A DNA stretch of 38,774 nucleotides from Actinophytocola xanthii (GCF_001921205.1 NZ_MSIE01000090.1:1-38774); one strand, 5' to 3'. Positions 26,000-35,331 are shown, numbered from the stretch's first letter. Numbers and translations are program-made. Notes: a model not told the origin generated them from the sequence alone.

Positions 26000-27295
26000 T
26001 CAGACGCTGGGCGCCATCCGCGTCGCGGCAGCGATCACGCGGTCGAAGGCGTCGCCGTCCCTGGGGTCGTACAGGCCGGCGAGCAGCTTGAGCACGAGCT
26101 TCATCAGCGTCGTGCGGGGCAGGCCGTACTTGGTCGCCGTGCGCATGACCAGCGGGTTGCCGATCAGCCGGCTGAAGATGTTGCCCAGCCGGTAGTAGCT
26201 GCCCAGGGCCTGCTTCATCGCCACCGGGTACCCGGCCAGCGCCCGCTCCCGGGACGGCCCCTCGGGCCGGGCCAGCGCCTGGACGACGCACTCGGCGGCG
26301 AGGCGGGCCGACTCCATGGCGTAGCCGATGCCCTCGCCGTTGAACGGGTTGACCATGCCCCCCGCGTCCCCGACCAGCAGCAGGCCGCGCGAGTAGTGCG
26401 GGGTGCGGTTGAAGCCCATTGGCAGCGCCGCGCCGCCGATCTTCCCCTGGGCGTTCTCCTCGCGGAATCCCCACTCCTCGGGCGTGCCGTCCAGCCAGGA
26501 ACGCAGCAGGGCCCGGTAGTCGGTCTTCCCGAACGCCTTGGAGGTGGACAGGATGCCCAGCCCGACGTTCACGGTGCCGTCGCCCATCCCGAAGATCCAG
26601 CCGTAGCCCGGCAGCAGGCGCGGGTCGGCGGGGTCGGAGCGGTCCCACAGCTCCAGGTGGGACTCGAGGTAGTCGTCCTTGGTGCGCGGCGAGGCGTAGT
26701 ACCGCCGCACGGCGACGCCCATCGGGCGGCTCTCGGTCTTCTCCAGGCCGACCGACAGCGCGAGCCGGGCGGACACGCCGTCGCAGGCCAGCACGATGGG
26801 AGCGCGGTAGGTGACCGGGGTGCGGTCCGGGCCGACCTTCGCCGCGACGCCCACGACCCGCCCGTCCCGCTCGTCGGTGACCGCGCCGGTGACGGTGGTC
26901 TGTTCGAGCAGCCGGGCGCCGGCCCGCTGGGCGGTCTTCGCGAGCATCTCGTCGAAGTCCTGGCGGGGGCGGACCACACCGTAGGGCGGGAAGGTGGCCA
27001 GGTCGGGCCAGTCGAGCTCGATGGTCACCCCGCCGCCGACGACGCGCAGGCCCCGGTTGTGCAGCCAGCCCGCCTCCTCGCGGGTGTCCACGCCGAGGTC
27101 GATGAGCTGCTTGACGCCACGTGGGGTGAGGCCGTCGCCGCACACCTTCTCCCGGGGGAACGTGCTTTTCTCCAGGAGCAGCACGTCCAGCCCCGCGCGG
27201 GCGAGGTAGGTGGCCGCCGTCGAACCGGCGGGACCGGCGCCGACCACGATGACCTCGGCGTCCTCCGCTGCCTTGCGGCGGCTGGGGCTTCCCAT
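26000..27295 (-). CDS. Geranylgeranyl reductase family protein (MenJ-like)
   Basis: A 431-residue flavoprotein. The FAD-binding motif is [21 protein letters not shown] (about residues 15-35); GDAGG with [13 protein letters not shown] (about 305-325) is the second FAD contact. It resembles Rv0561c (MenJ), which partly saturates the menaquinone side chain. It lies in a menaquinone gene cluster, in line with this. GAGGAG precedes the ATG at 27295. A candidate Crp-type site lies 20 bp upstream. Confidence 0.9.
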   Translation of the reverse strand: MGSPSRRKAAEDAEVIVVGAGPAGSTAATYLARAGLDVLLLEKSTFPREKVCGDGLTPRGVKQLIDLGVDTREEAGWLHNRGLRVVGGGVTIELDWPDLATFPPYGVVRPRQDFDEMLAKTAQRAGARLLEQTTVTGAVTDERDGRVVGVAAKVGPDRTPVTYRAPIVLACDGVSARLALSVGLEKTESRPMGVAVRRYYASPRTKDDYLESHLELWDRSDPADPRLLPGYGWIFGMGDGTVNVGLGILSTSKAFGKTDYRALLRSWLDGTPEEWGFREENAQGKIGGAALPMGFNRTPHYSRGLLLVGDAGGMVNPFNGEGIGYAMESARLAAECVVQALARPEGPSRERALAGYPVAMKQALGSYYRLGNIFSRLIGNPLVMRTATKYGLPRTTLMKLVLKLLAGLYDPRDGDAFDRVIAAATRMAPSV

Positions 27296-27314
27296 CCGGC
27301 GACTCCTCGCGGCT

Positions 27315-27330
27315 TGTGAAAACGTTCACG
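27315..27330. promoter_or_regulatory. Crp/GlxR-like site TGTGA-N6-TCACG
   Basis: TGTGAAAACGTTCACG fits the TGTGA-N6-TCACA consensus except for the last base. It sits 20 bp before the reductase start codon, where binding would probably repress. No Crp gene is in the window. Confidence 0.4.
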
Positions 27331-27439
27331 AACGAGTCCATTCTATCCGCAGGTCACCCGCACGAGGGCGTGACGAAACGGACAGGCGGTTTCGACCGAC
27401 ATTCAGTCATCACATCGTGAGCGCCGTCTGGGGGCCGAC

Positions 27440-28006
27440 ATGACGAGTGACATGGCGAGTTCGGACCGGACGCTGCCGACCGGGGCGGCGGCGCGGCCGG
27501 CGCCGCTGCTCGGTCCGACCACGGCCTCGACCGTGCTGGTCGGCGCGACCGCGGTGGCCGCGCTGCTGGACGCCTGGACCGCCTGGTACCACCACGGCGT
27601 CGCCGTCGAGTACGGCGCCGGTACCCCTGGCGTCTGGGTCTCCGACCTCACCAGCGCGGCGTCGACCAGCCGCACGGCGGGGACGCTGTACCTGATCTCG
27701 CTGGTGGCGACGGCCGTGGCGCTGCTGGTCTGGGTCGCGCGGACCCGGGCCAACGCCCGGCTGGCCGGGCAGTACGAGGGCTCGGGGTACCGGGTGCTCG
27801 CGGTGGCCGGCTGGTTCCCGGTCAGCCTGGCCACCGTCGTGGTGACGCTGGGGACGGCGGCACTGCTCGGCGCGGAGCCCACGCTCGACGAGCTGGCCCG
27901 GTTGGCCACGCTGGACTCGGCGGTCGCCGTCGTCCAGGTCGTGACGGCGGTCGCGGTGATCGTGCTGCTGCGCCGGCGACCGGTGGTGGTCCCGGCGCCG
28001 CGGTGA
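27440..28006 (+). CDS. DUF4328-like membrane protein
   Basis: A 188-residue protein with four predicted helices (about 28-45, 75-95, 118-140 and 155-175). The segment VWVARTRANARL with the following GYRVLAVAGWFPVS is typical of DUF4328 proteins of unknown function, though the match is partial. It lies between the convergent menG and the divergent reductase gene, with only 6 bp to the menG stop codon. ATG 27440 is the first in frame; ATG 27452 is also possible. A ribosome-binding site is weak. Confidence 0.72.
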   Translation: MTSDMASSDRTLPTGAAARPAPLLGPTTASTVLVGATAVAALLDAWTAWYHHGVAVEYGAGTPGVWVSDLTSAASTSRTAGTLYLISLVATAVALLVWVARTRANARLAGQYEGSGYRVLAVAGWFPVSLATVVVTLGTAALLGAEPTLDELARLATLDSAVAVVQVVTAVAVIVLLRRRPVVVPAPR

Positions 28007-28012
28007 GCCCGC

Positions 28013-28723
28013 TCAGGCTGGGTCGGCGGCGGGTGCCGAGGGCTTGGTCGCGCGGTGCAGCGCCACCACCCCGAACGTGAGGTTCAGCCACTCCACGTCC
28101 TGCCAGCCCGCCTGGGCCACCAGCTCGGCGAGGGTGCGCTGGTCGTGCCAGTCGCGCATGGACTCGGCCAGGTAGCCGTAGGCGTCGCGGTTGGACGAGA
28201 ACGGGCGGATGATCCAGGGCAGCAGCCGCAGGACCACGTTGTGGTGCAGCCAGCGGACCGGCCGCCACGGCGGCTGGGAGACCTCGCAGACGACCAGCCG
28301 GCCGCCCGGGCGGACCACCCGGCACATCTCGCGCAGCGCGGCGACCGTGTCGTTCATGTTGCGCAGCCCGAAGGAGACGGTGACCGCGTCGAACGCGTCG
28401 TCGGCGAAGGGCAGGTGGAACGCGTCCGCGGCCACCTTGGGCACGTCCCGGTGCGCCCCGCCGCGCAGCATGCCCAGGGAGAAGTCGGCCGCCACGCACC
28501 AGGCGCCGGAGCGGGCGTACTCGGCGGTGGACACCGCCGTGCCCGCGGCCAGGTCGAGGATCTTCTCCCGGGCGGTGGCGTCCAGAACCCGGCGGGTGAG
28601 CCAGCGCCAGCGCCGGTCGAACCCGAGCGTCATGACCGAGTTCGTCCGGTCGTAGCCCCTGGCAACCGCGTCGAACATCTCGGCCACATCGCGGGGGTCC
28701 TTGTCCAACCCAGCACGAGACAT
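28013..28723 (-). CDS. menG: Demethylmenaquinone methyltransferase
   Basis: A 236-residue SAM-dependent UbiE/MenG methyltransferase that performs the last C-methylation of menaquinone. Motifs present are [24 protein letters not shown] (about 17-40), [12 protein letters not shown] (about 55-66), [16 protein letters not shown] and [21 protein letters not shown] lies 7 nt before the ATG at 28723; there is no ribosome-binding site, so its own leaderless transcript is likely even though the mannosyltransferase gene ends only 23 bp upstream. Counterpart of Rv0558. Confidence 0.95.
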   Translation of the reverse strand: MSRAGLDKDPRDVAEMFDAVARGYDRTNSVMTLGFDRRWRWLTRRVLDATAREKILDLAAGTAVSTAEYARSGAWCVAADFSLGMLRGGAHRDVPKVAADAFHLPFADDAFDAVTVSFGLRNMNDTVAALREMCRVVRPGGRLVVCEVSQPPWRPVRWLHHNVVLRLLPWIIRPFSSNRDAYGYLAESMRDWHDQRTLAELVAQAGWQDVEWLNLTFGVVALHRATKPSAPAADPA

Positions 28724-28730
28724 GCGCCAG

Positions 28731-28736
28731 ACCCTA
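28731..28736 (-). promoter_or_regulatory. Putative -10 box of menG
   Basis: TAGGGT on the minus strand ends 7 nt before ATG 28723, inside the 23-bp gap after the mannosyltransferase gene. Confidence 0.4.
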
Positions 28737-28746
28737 CGGCAACCGC

Positions 28747-29868
28747 TCAGGCCGCCAGCAACGCGGCGCTCACCTCGCCGTAGTGGCCGAGCAGTTCGTC
28801 GCAGACCGCGGACCAGGTACGGGACTCGACCGCCTCACGGGCGGCGAGCCCGATCCGCCGGCGCAGCGCCCGCTGCCGCAGCCGCTCCACGGTGAGCCAG
28901 AGCTCGGCGGCGAACCGCTGGTCGTCGTGCGGCTCGAGCAGGAACCCGGTCCGGCCCGGCTCGACGAGGTCGCGCAGGCCACCCGCCGCCGGGGCGACCA
29001 CCGGCAGGCCGGAGGCCATGGCCTCCTGCGCGGCCTGGCAGAAGGTCTCGTGCGGGCCGGTGTGCACGAACACGTCCAGGCTCGCGTAGGCCGTCGCCAG
29101 CTCCGCACCGGTGCGGAAGCCGAGGAACGCCGCGTCCGGGAGCATCGCGCGCAGCCTCGGCTCCTCGGGACCAGCACCGACCACGACGACCCGCACCCCC
29201 GGCATGCCGCTCAGCGAGGCCAGCCGGTGCACCTGCTTCTCCGGGGCGAGGCGGCCGACGTAGCCGACGAGCAGCTCCCCACCGGGAGCGAGCCGCTCAC
29301 GCAGCCGCAGGTCGAGGTGCCAGGGCGCGAACTGCTCGGTGTCGACACCTCGGGCCCACCGGTGCACCCGAGGCACGCCGTGCCCGCGGAGCTCCCGGAC
29401 CGAGGTCAGCGACGGGGCCAGGGTGCGGTCCGCGCCGCTGTGCAGCCGGCGGATCCAGCGCCAGGCGGCCCTGGCGCCGTGCCGCAGCCCGTAGGCGGCG
29501 GCGAAGCCGGCGACGTCGGTCTGGTAGACCGCGACCACGGGCACGCCCAGCCGTCGCGCCGAGCGCAGACCCGCCGCACCCAGGACGAACGGCGACGCGA
29601 GGTGCACGACGTCCGGCTCGAACTCGGCCAGCGCCGCGTGCACCCGCGGCGAGGGCAGGCCGATCGGCAGCGTGCTGATCACCGGTAGGTCGACCGCCCG
29701 GACCCGGCGCACCGGCGCGTGCAGGTAGTGGTCGGGACCCGTGGTCCCGGGCGCGACCACGAGCGCCTCGTGGCCGCGCTCGTGCAGGTGCTCGAGGACA
29801 CGGAGGACCGAGTTGGTCACGCCGTTGACCTGCGGCAGAAAGCTCTCGGTGACGATGGCCACACGCAC
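28747..29868 (-). CDS. GT4 family mannosyltransferase (MgtA-like)
   Basis: A 373-residue GT-B glycosyltransferase. It begins [20 protein letters not shown], has [14 protein letters not shown] in the middle, [18 protein letters not shown], and the donor-binding E-x7-E motif within [21 protein letters not shown]. These match M. tuberculosis MgtA (Rv0557), a GDP-mannose-dependent mannosyltransferase acting on glycolipids, and PimB' relatives. The GTG at 29868 is chosen from alignment memory; GTG 29877 is possible. Precedes menG on the same strand, as in Mycobacterium. Confidence 0.9.
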   Translation of the reverse strand: MRVAIVTESFLPQVNGVTNSVLRVLEHLHERGHEALVVAPGTTGPDHYLHAPVRRVRAVDLPVISTLPIGLPSPRVHAALAEFEPDVVHLASPFVLGAAGLRSARRLGVPVVAVYQTDVAGFAAAYGLRHGARAAWRWIRRLHSGADRTLAPSLTSVRELRGHGVPRVHRWARGVDTEQFAPWHLDLRLRERLAPGGELLVGYVGRLAPEKQVHRLASLSGMPGVRVVVVGAGPEEPRLRAMLPDAAFLGFRTGAELATAYASLDVFVHTGPHETFCQAAQEAMASGLPVVAPAAGGLRDLVEPGRTGFLLEPHDDQRFAAELWLTVERLRQRALRRRIGLAAREAVESRTWSAVCDELLGHYGEVSAALLAA

Positions 29869-29902
29869 AATGCACACGGTCGCAAGCCCCGCTGCCGCTG
29901 GT

Positions 29903-29920
29903 CGGACACCGACGTGTCCG
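29903..29920 (-). terminator. Possible weak hairpin after the MerR gene
   Basis: CGGACAC-CGAC-GTGTCCG gives a 7-bp stem 53 bp beyond the MerR stop codon. It is short, so confidence is low. Confidence 0.35.
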
Positions 29921-29972
29921 GCGGGCGAACGTTTGCCGACAAGCCGGATCGAGGTCGGTGGCAGGCGTACCG

Positions 29973-30896
29973 CTACGAGGTGCGGCCGGCGGCCGGGAGG
30001 GCGCGGCTGAGCCAGGTCGTCACCGGTGCGAGGGTCTCCGGGGCGGGCCAGCCGTTGACCACGGCCAGAAGCCGGCGGTAGCGCTCCCAGCGCTGGTCGC
30101 CGACCGCGCGAAGGTAGGCCGGCAGGCCGCCGGCGCCGCCGGGTCCACCGTGCGCGACGTAGCCCGCCACCGCGGACGCGGCGATCGTCGCGGCCTCGGC
30201 CGAGGTCGGGTCGACGCCGGCGGCGACGGCCGGGCCGACCCGCTGGCTCAGGCGGGCGCCGTGATCGGGTCGCACGCCGGGGCCGGTCGCCGTGCGTTCG
30301 GCCGCCAGGTGCTCGGCCAGCAGCCGCAGGCCGTCGCGGAACTCCGCCTGCTGGCACAGCTCGGCCAGCTCCACCCACGCCCGGACCTGCTCGGTCTCGG
30401 CGTCGTCCGGCAGCTCCGGGGTGAGCGAGCGGCGGATCCCGACGAACACGGGATCCTCCAGGTCGCCGAACACCGAGTCGAGGAACTCCTCGACCAGACG
30501 CCGGCGCTCGTCCGCGGACAACGTCGCAAGCCTGTGCAGCACAGCCATCTCCTCCGGGTCGGATCCGCGCCCCGCCACCGCGATCAGCACCGCGCGCCGC
30601 AGGCCCAGGGTGCGGATCCGGACCGCCAGCGCCTCGGCGTGTGCCGCCGCGACCTCGGTCAGGGTCAGCTCCCGAGCCAGCACCGCGCGGATCGTCGGCA
30701 GGTCCACCTCCAGCTCGCGCAGGGTCCGGACCAGCTCGAGGCGGGCCCGGGACTCCTCGTCGTAGCGGCGCTGGCCGGCCGGGCCCCGGTCGACCGGCGG
30801 CACGATGCCGCGGTCGGAGTAGAACCGGATGGTCTTGACCGTCAGGCCGGTGAGCCGGGCCAACTCGCCGATCGAGTAGAGCGGGTCGCCGTTCAT
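29973..30896 (-). CDS. MerR family transcriptional regulator
   Basis: A 307-residue regulator. The N-terminal winged HTH reads YSIGELARLTGLTVKTIRFY and SDRGIVPP (about residues 6-36), followed by the long dimerisation helix. The C-terminal 200 residues are helical and not like the known metal or TipA domains; the ligand is unknown. I chose ATG 30896 because the upstream promoter puts transcription start at that codon; GTG 30902 also works. The 19-bp spacer promoter with an internal dyad at 30903-30933 is the hallmark of MerR self-control. It follows the paa operon on the same strand but need not regulate it. Confidence 0.9.
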   Translation of the reverse strand: MNGDPLYSIGELARLTGLTVKTIRFYSDRGIVPPVDRGPAGQRRYDEESRARLELVRTLRELEVDLPTIRAVLARELTLTEVAAAHAEALAVRIRTLGLRRAVLIAVAGRGSDPEEMAVLHRLATLSADERRRLVEEFLDSVFGDLEDPVFVGIRRSLTPELPDDAETEQVRAWVELAELCQQAEFRDGLRLLAEHLAAERTATGPGVRPDHGARLSQRVGPAVAAGVDPTSAEAATIAASAVAGYVAHGGPGGAGGLPAYLRAVGDQRWERYRRLLAVVNGWPAPETLAPVTTWLSRALPAAGRTS

Positions 30897-30902
30897 GCGC
30901 AC

Positions 30903-30933
30903 ACCCTGACGTCTCCCCCCGGGGGAGACGCAA
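30903..30933 (-). promoter_or_regulatory. MerR-type promoter: TTGCGT, 19-bp spacer with dyad, CAGGGT
   Basis: On the minus strand -35 TTGCGT is at 30928-30933 and -10 CAGGGT at 30903-30908, exactly 19 bp apart, with the dyad CGTCTCCCCC-C-GGGGGAGACG at 30910-30930 overlapping the -35 and filling the spacer. MerR proteins untwist such over-long spacers. Six bases then lead to ATG 30896. The dyad could also end paa transcription. Confidence 0.7.
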
Positions 30934-30954
30934 GCTATGCGTCAGCTATGCGTC
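30933..30954. repeat. Tandem 11-bp duplication at the paaE stop codon
   Basis: AGCTATGCGTC occurs twice in a row, at 30933-30943 and 30944-30954. The second contains the paaE stop codon, so the first copy is downstream and harmless. Confidence 0.85.
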
Positions 30955-32019
30955 GTAGTCGACGGCGACGGTCGCCGAGCGGGGCAGGGCCTGGCAGGTG
31001 AGGACGAAGCCGGCGTCGACCTCGTGCTGCTCGAGGGCGTAGTTGCGGCGCATCTCGACAGCGCCGGAGGTCACCTTCGCCCGGCAAGTGCCGCAGATGC
31101 CGCCCTTGCAGGCGAACGGGAGGTCGGCGCGGACCCGCTGCGCGGCGTCCAGGATGGGGGTGTCCGCGGGCAGCGTGAGCGTGGTCTCGCGGCCGTCGAG
31201 CACCACCGTCACCTCCGCCGCCGGGCCCGTCACCAGGGCCTCCTCCGGCCGCTTCACCTCCGGCGGCGGCTCGTCGACGTAGAACAGCTCGCGGTGCACG
31301 CGCTCGGCGGGCACGCCGTGGGCGGTGAGGGCGCGGTCGGCGTCGGCGAGCATGCCGAACGGGCCGCACAGCCACCAGTGGTCGACGTCGGAGGTCGGCA
31401 CGACCGTGCCGAGCAGCGTGGTCAGGCGTTCCTCGTCGAGGCGGCCGGAGAACAGCGCCACGTCCCTCGGCTCCCGGGACAGCACGTGGACCAGCTGCAG
31501 CCGGGCCGGGTGGCGGTCCTTGAGGTCGGCCAGCTCGTCGCCGAACATCACGGTGTCGGTCCGGCGGTTGCCGTACAGCAGCGTGGCCCGGCTGTCCGGG
31601 TCGGACTCCAGCAGCGTCGTCATGATCGACAGGACCGGGGTGATCCCGGAGCCCGCGGCGACGAACCCGTGGTGGCCCCCGCGCTGGTCGGGGTCGGGGG
31701 TGAACCTGCCCTGGGGCGGCAGCACCTCGAGCACCTCGCCCGGCCGCAGCGAGTCGACCAGCCTGCTGGAGAACAGCCCGTCCGCGACCCGCCGCACCCC
31801 GATCCTGGGCGGCCCCGGCGGCGCCGAGCAGATCGAGTACGAGCGCCGCTCCTCGACGCCGTCGACCTCCTGGCGCAGCGTGAGGTACTGGCCGGGGCGG
31901 AAGGCGAACGTCGCGGCGAGCTCGGGGGGTACGGCGAACGTGACGGCCACGGCGTCCGGGCACAGCCGGTCCACCGCCGCCACCCGCAGCGGGTGGAACA
32001 CCGCTCTGCCGCTGGTCAT
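30946..32019 (-). CDS. paaE: Phenylacetyl-CoA epoxidase reductase subunit PaaE
   Basis: A 357-residue reductase. The ferredoxin reductase-like FAD part has RPGQYLTLRQ and RSYSICSAP (about 43-65), the NAD-binding part has GSGITPVLSIM, and the C-terminal 2Fe-2S ferredoxin part has CKGGICGTC with a later Cys in LTCQA. It moves electrons from NADPH to the diiron centre of PaaA. It is the last gene of the operon. ATG 32019 directly follows the paaD stop codon. The C-terminus is natural (AVDYDA). Confidence 0.95.
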   Translation of the reverse strand: MTSGRAVFHPLRVAAVDRLCPDAVAVTFAVPPELAATFAFRPGQYLTLRQEVDGVEERRSYSICSAPPGPPRIGVRRVADGLFSSRLVDSLRPGEVLEVLPPQGRFTPDPDQRGGHHGFVAAGSGITPVLSIMTTLLESDPDSRATLLYGNRRTDTVMFGDELADLKDRHPARLQLVHVLSREPRDVALFSGRLDEERLTTLLGTVVPTSDVDHWWLCGPFGMLADADRALTAHGVPAERVHRELFYVDEPPPEVKRPEEALVTGPAAEVTVVLDGRETTLTLPADTPILDAAQRVRADLPFACKGGICGTCRAKVTSGAVEMRRNYALEQHEVDAGFVLTCQALPRSATVAVDYDA

Positions 32020-32508
32020 CTACAGCTCCTTGACGTGCTCGAACGGTTCGCGGCAGGACTCGCAGCGGCGCAGGGCCTTGCAGGCGGTCGCGGAGAACCG
32101 GGAGAGCTCGGTGGTCTCGGCACTGCCGCAGCGCGGGCAGGGGACCCTGGCCGGCGGGGGCACGAGGTTCAGCGGCACCGGCCCGGCCGGGCGCGGGCCG
32201 ACCCGGGCGGGCGGAGCGATGCCGTGCTCGAGGAGCTTGCGCCGGCCGGACTCGCTGATCCAGTCGGTCGTCCAGGCCGGAGCGAGCACCGTCCGCACCT
32301 CGACGTCGCGGTAGCCGGCCTCGGTCAGCGCCGTACGCAGGTCCCGACGCATCTCCTCGATGGCGGGGCACCCGGAGTAGGTGGGCGTGATCGTGACGAC
32401 CACCCGGTCGTCGCTCTCGATGACCTCGCGCAGCACGCCGAGCTCGGCAAGCGTGAGCACCGGCAGCTCGGGATCGAGCACGCCCTCGGCCACAGCCCTG
32501 GCGGTCAC
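32020..32508 (-). CDS. paaD: Phenylacetate degradation protein PaaD
   Basis: A 162-residue MIP18/DUF59-type protein thought to help the assembly or maturation of the epoxidase metal centre. It has DPELPVLTLAELGVL and TPTYSGCPAIEEMRRDL in the first half, and Cys pairs CPRCGS and CESC at the end. GTG 32508 overlaps the paaC stop codon (GTGA), so translation is coupled. Adjacent to paaE without a gap. Confidence 0.93.
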   Translation of the reverse strand: MTARAVAEGVLDPELPVLTLAELGVLREVIESDDRVVVTITPTYSGCPAIEEMRRDLRTALTEAGYRDVEVRTVLAPAWTTDWISESGRRKLLEHGIAPPARVGPRPAGPVPLNLVPPPARVPCPRCGSAETTELSRFSATACKALRRCESCREPFEHVKEL

Positions 32509-33401
32509 CAGGACGCTCCGGGGAGCGAGCGGGCGAGGTACTGCATCTCGGCCAACAGGTAGCCCAGGGCCTCGGTGTGTGCCCCGTCGCGGCCGGTCCG
32601 GCCGGCCACCGGGGACAGCGGGGCGATCTCCGGGCGGTGCAGGCCGGCGGCGCCGAACACGGTGTCGAGGACCTGGTCGACCTCGGGGCGGAGCAGCGAG
32701 GGGTCCACCGCGACCCCGGGCAGGGCCAGCTCGACCGGGTGCGGGTCGAACAGCTCCCCGACCAGGGGCCAGACCCGGGCGAGGCCCGCGACCATGCGCT
32801 CCCGGGAGTACTCGGTGCCGCCAGCGAGCCGCAGCGTCCACTGGGCGGCGTGGTCGCGGTGGTAGGCCAGCTCCTTGACGCCCTTCGCCGCGACCGCGGA
32901 GAGCACCGGGTCGGCCGACTCGACGAGGCGGCTGAACACCGCAAGGCGCCAGGAGGAGAACACCAGCAGCCGGGCGATCGTGCTGGCGAAGTCGCCGCCG
33001 GGGCCGGGGCCGCAGTCGATCTCGACCAGCCGGACGTTGCGGAACTCGTGCTCGTCGCGCAGGTAGGCGAGGGTGTCCTCGTCCCGGCCGGCGCCCTCGA
33101 CCTCACCCGCCCGCGACAGCAGCAGCCGCGCCTGGCCGAGCAGGTCCAGCGCGATGTTCGCCAACGCGACGTCCTCCTCGAGCTCGGGGGCGCGCGAGCA
33201 CCACTCGGCGAGCCGCTGGGACAGGACCAGCGCGTCGTCGCCGAGCATCAGGCAGTACGCGGTCAGCTCGGCGACCGGCACGCCGGCCGGAAGCGCCCGG
33301 TCGACGCCCGCGAGCGGATCGTCGAACCCGGTGCCGAACGCCCAGTGGGCGTCCTCCCCGGCGCCGTCGTTGATCGCCTCGTAGGCGTTGTCGAAGCTCA
33401 T
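32505..33401 (-). CDS. paaC: Phenylacetyl-CoA epoxidase subunit PaaC
   Basis: A 298-residue structural ferritin-like subunit that pairs with PaaA without catalysis. Conserved parts are LMLGDDALVLSQRLAEW and KGVKELAYHRDHAAQWTLRLAGGT. It ends with GASW four bases into paaD. The N-terminal 30 residues (NDGAGEDAHWAFGTG) are a bit longer than in some relatives. The start at 33401 lies 10 bp beyond the paaB stop codon. Confidence 0.93.
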   Translation of the reverse strand: MSFDNAYEAINDGAGEDAHWAFGTGFDDPLAGVDRALPAGVPVAELTAYCLMLGDDALVLSQRLAEWCSRAPELEEDVALANIALDLLGQARLLLSRAGEVEGAGRDEDTLAYLRDEHEFRNVRLVEIDCGPGPGGDFASTIARLLVFSSWRLAVFSRLVESADPVLSAVAAKGVKELAYHRDHAAQWTLRLAGGTEYSRERMVAGLARVWPLVGELFDPHPVELALPGVAVDPSLLRPEVDQVLDTVFGAAGLHRPEIAPLSPVAGRTGRDGAHTEALGYLLAEMQYLARSLPGASW

Positions 33402-33411
33402 CTGCCCCCGC

Positions 33412-33708
33412 TCACAGGTGCGGGACGTCCTCGGGGATCGAGTAGAACGTCGGGTGCCGGTAGACCTTGTCGGCCGCGGGTGCGAAGAAGGGGTCCTTCT
33501 CGTCGGGCGAGGAGGCGGTGATCGCGGCCGCCGGGACCACCCAGATGCTGACGCCCTCGTTGCGCCGGGTGTAGAGGTCGCGCGCGTTGCGCAGCGCCAT
33601 CTCGTCGTCCGGCGCGTGCAGCGAGCCGACGTGCACGTGGTTCAGCCCGCGCTTGCCCCGCACGAACACCTCGTACAGCGGCCACGACGACCGCGGCGAC
33701 TCGCTCAT
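33412..33708 (-). CDS. paaB: Phenylacetyl-CoA epoxidase subunit PaaB
   Basis: A 98-residue small subunit joining two PaaAC pairs. Typical parts are [24 protein letters not shown] and the C-terminal [14 protein letters not shown] 33708 overlaps the paaA stop codon by ATGA. Confidence 0.95.
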   Translation of the reverse strand: MSESPRSSWPLYEVFVRGKRGLNHVHVGSLHAPDDEMALRNARDLYTRRNEGVSIWVVPAAAITASSPDEKDPFFAPAADKVYRHPTFYSIPEDVPHL

Positions 33709-34643
33709 GCGGCGCCCTCCTGGCGGGCCTGCTTCGCGGCATAGGCGGCAGCGGCCTCGCGTACCCAGGCGCCGTTCTCGTGGGCGGCGCGGCGGTGGTC
33801 GACGCGCTGCCGGTTGCACGGGCCGTCGCCGCCGACGACCCGCCAGAACTCGTCCCAGTCGATCTGGCCGAAGTCGTGGTGGCCGCGCTCGGGGTTCCAG
33901 CGCAGCTCGGGGTCGGGCAGCGTCACGCCGAGCGCCTCGGCCTGCGGCACCGTCATGTCGACGAACTTCTGGCGCAGCTCGTCGTTGGTGTGCCGCTTGA
34001 TCCGCCAGGCCATCGACCGCTCGGTGTTCGAGGAGGCGTCGTCGGGCGGCCCGAACATCATCAGCGACGGCCACCACCAGCGGTCGACGGCGTCCTGGAC
34101 CATCCGGCGCTGTGCCTCGGTGCCGCGCATCATCGTCATCAGCAGCTCGTAGCCCTGCCGCTGGTGGAACGACTCCTCCTTGCAGACCCGGATCATCGCG
34201 CGGGCGTAGGGGCCGTAGGAGGTACGGCACAGCGGCACCTGGTTGCAGATCGCGGCGCCGTCCACCAACCAGCCGATGACGCCCACGTCGGCGAAGGTGA
34301 GCGTCGGGTAGTTGAAGATCGAGGAGTACTTCTGCCGGCCCTGCACCAGTCGGGTGGTCAGGTCCTCGCGGTCGGCGCCGAGGGTCTCGGTCGCCGCGTA
34401 CAGGTACAGGCCGTGCCCGGCCTCGTCCTGCACCTTGGCCAGCAGGATCGCCTTGCGCCGCAGCGAGGGGGCGCGGCTGATCCAGTTCGCCTCCGGCTGC
34501 ATGCCGATGATCTCGGAGTGCGCGTGCTGGGCGATCTGGCGGATGAGCGTCTTCCGGTAGCCGTCGGGCATCCAGTCCCGCGGCTCGACGCGTTGCTCCG
34601 CGGCGACGACCCGGTCGAACTCGCGCTCCCGTTCAGCGTCCAC
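33705..34643 (-). CDS. paaA: Phenylacetyl-CoA epoxidase catalytic subunit PaaA
   Basis: A 312-residue diiron oxygenase that epoxidises phenylacetyl-CoA. The iron ligands are in [14 protein letters not shown] and [14 protein letters not shown]. The C-terminal 100 residues have [19 protein letters not shown]. It is the first gene of the paaABCDE operon. The GTG at 34643 has TAACAT 6 nt upstream but no well-spaced ribosome-binding site, so the transcript is probably leaderless. paaK, paaG and paaZ are not in the window. Confidence 0.95.
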   Translation of the reverse strand: MDAEREREFDRVVAAEQRVEPRDWMPDGYRKTLIRQIAQHAHSEIIGMQPEANWISRAPSLRRKAILLAKVQDEAGHGLYLYAATETLGADREDLTTRLVQGRQKYSSIFNYPTLTFADVGVIGWLVDGAAICNQVPLCRTSYGPYARAMIRVCKEESFHQRQGYELLMTMMRGTEAQRRMVQDAVDRWWWPSLMMFGPPDDASSNTERSMAWRIKRHTNDELRQKFVDMTVPQAEALGVTLPDPELRWNPERGHHDFGQIDWDEFWRVVGGDGPCNRQRVDHRRAAHENGAWVREAAAAYAAKQARQEGAA

Positions 34644-34649
34644 ACCTCG

Positions 34650-34655
34650 ATGTTA
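34650..34655 (-). promoter_or_regulatory. Putative -10 box of the paaABCDE operon
   Basis: TAACAT on the minus strand ends 6 nt before GTG 34643. The surrounding ATGTTACAT is nearly self-complementary and might be part of a regulator site. Confidence 0.45.
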
Positions 34656-34673
34656 CATGCGAAGACGCGAATT

Positions 34674-35132
34674 TCAGATAGGTGTCACATCCGGGCTGCG
34701 CGCCCCGCGCCGCAGCGCCCAGATCGACGGGATCAGCACCGCCCACGCGCCGAGGATCGTCAGCCCGACCGGCAGCAGCGTGACGAACGCGCCGCGACCC
34801 ATCACCCGCACCAGCTCCGGGTTGTCCTGCCGGTACTCGACCTTCACCACGTCGCCGACCTCGAGCCCCGCCGGATAGAGCACGCCGACCTGCGGGATGT
34901 GCTCGGCGCCGTCGGGGGTGTAGAAGCGGACCAGGGTCCGGGTGAACGAGTCCGCGACGACCTCGGCGTCGGCCTCGGCGAGGTCACCGTCGATCGAGAT
35001 GTCCTCGGTCCAGGCGGCGACCACGAGCACCACGGCGAGGAAGGTGACGACGCCGCCGAACGCGAGCAGCGAACGCGCGGCGATCCGTCGGACCAGCCGG
35101 CGCCGGCCCTCACCCTCCCGCTCCACCGCCAC
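34674..35132 (-). CDS. DUF3592 membrane protein
   Basis: A 152-residue protein with a basic N-terminus, a transmembrane helix at about 20-42, an extracytoplasmic beta-rich domain (FTRTLVRFYTPDG, LEVGDVVKVEYRQDNPELVRV) and a second helix at about 118-138. This layout is typical of DUF3592 proteins, whose function is unknown. GTG 35132 has TAGGCT 6 nt upstream. It precedes paaA by 30 bp but the paaA start has its own likely promoter. Confidence 0.85.
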   Translation of the reverse strand: MAVEREGEGRRRLVRRIAARSLLAFGGVVTFLAVVLVVAAWTEDISIDGDLAEADAEVVADSFTRTLVRFYTPDGAEHIPQVGVLYPAGLEVGDVVKVEYRQDNPELVRVMGRGAFVTLLPVGLTILGAWAVLIPSIWALRRGARSPDVTPI

Positions 35133-35138
35133 GCGCCG

Positions 35139-35144
35139 AGCCTA
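35139..35144 (-). promoter_or_regulatory. Putative -10 box of the DUF3592 gene
   Basis: TAGGCT on the minus strand ends 6 nt before GTG 35132; a leaderless transcript is inferred. Confidence 0.4.
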
Positions 35145-35263
35145 TCGGGAGCGGCCGAGCGGACCGCTCCCCACGCCCGGGCGGAGCAATGCCGACGCGG
35201 CGCTACCGCCTTAGCCCGTTCGGATTACGCCTTTCGTGGGGTTACCTGGAATTCAGGAGAACG

Positions 35264-35269
35264 TACTAT
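35264..35269 (+). promoter_or_regulatory. Possible -10 box of the M6 protease gene
   Basis: TACTAT is 62 bp before the likely TTG start codon in a stretch poorer in GC than its surroundings, and GTTACC lies 17 bp upstream as a weak -35. No other sign is seen in the 199-bp gap. Confidence 0.3.
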
Positions 35270-35331
35270 TTCGGTTCGCGCAGAGCCCGTTTCCCGGCGC
35301 CGCGCTTTCCCCGGCGATCTTGGAGGACGCG

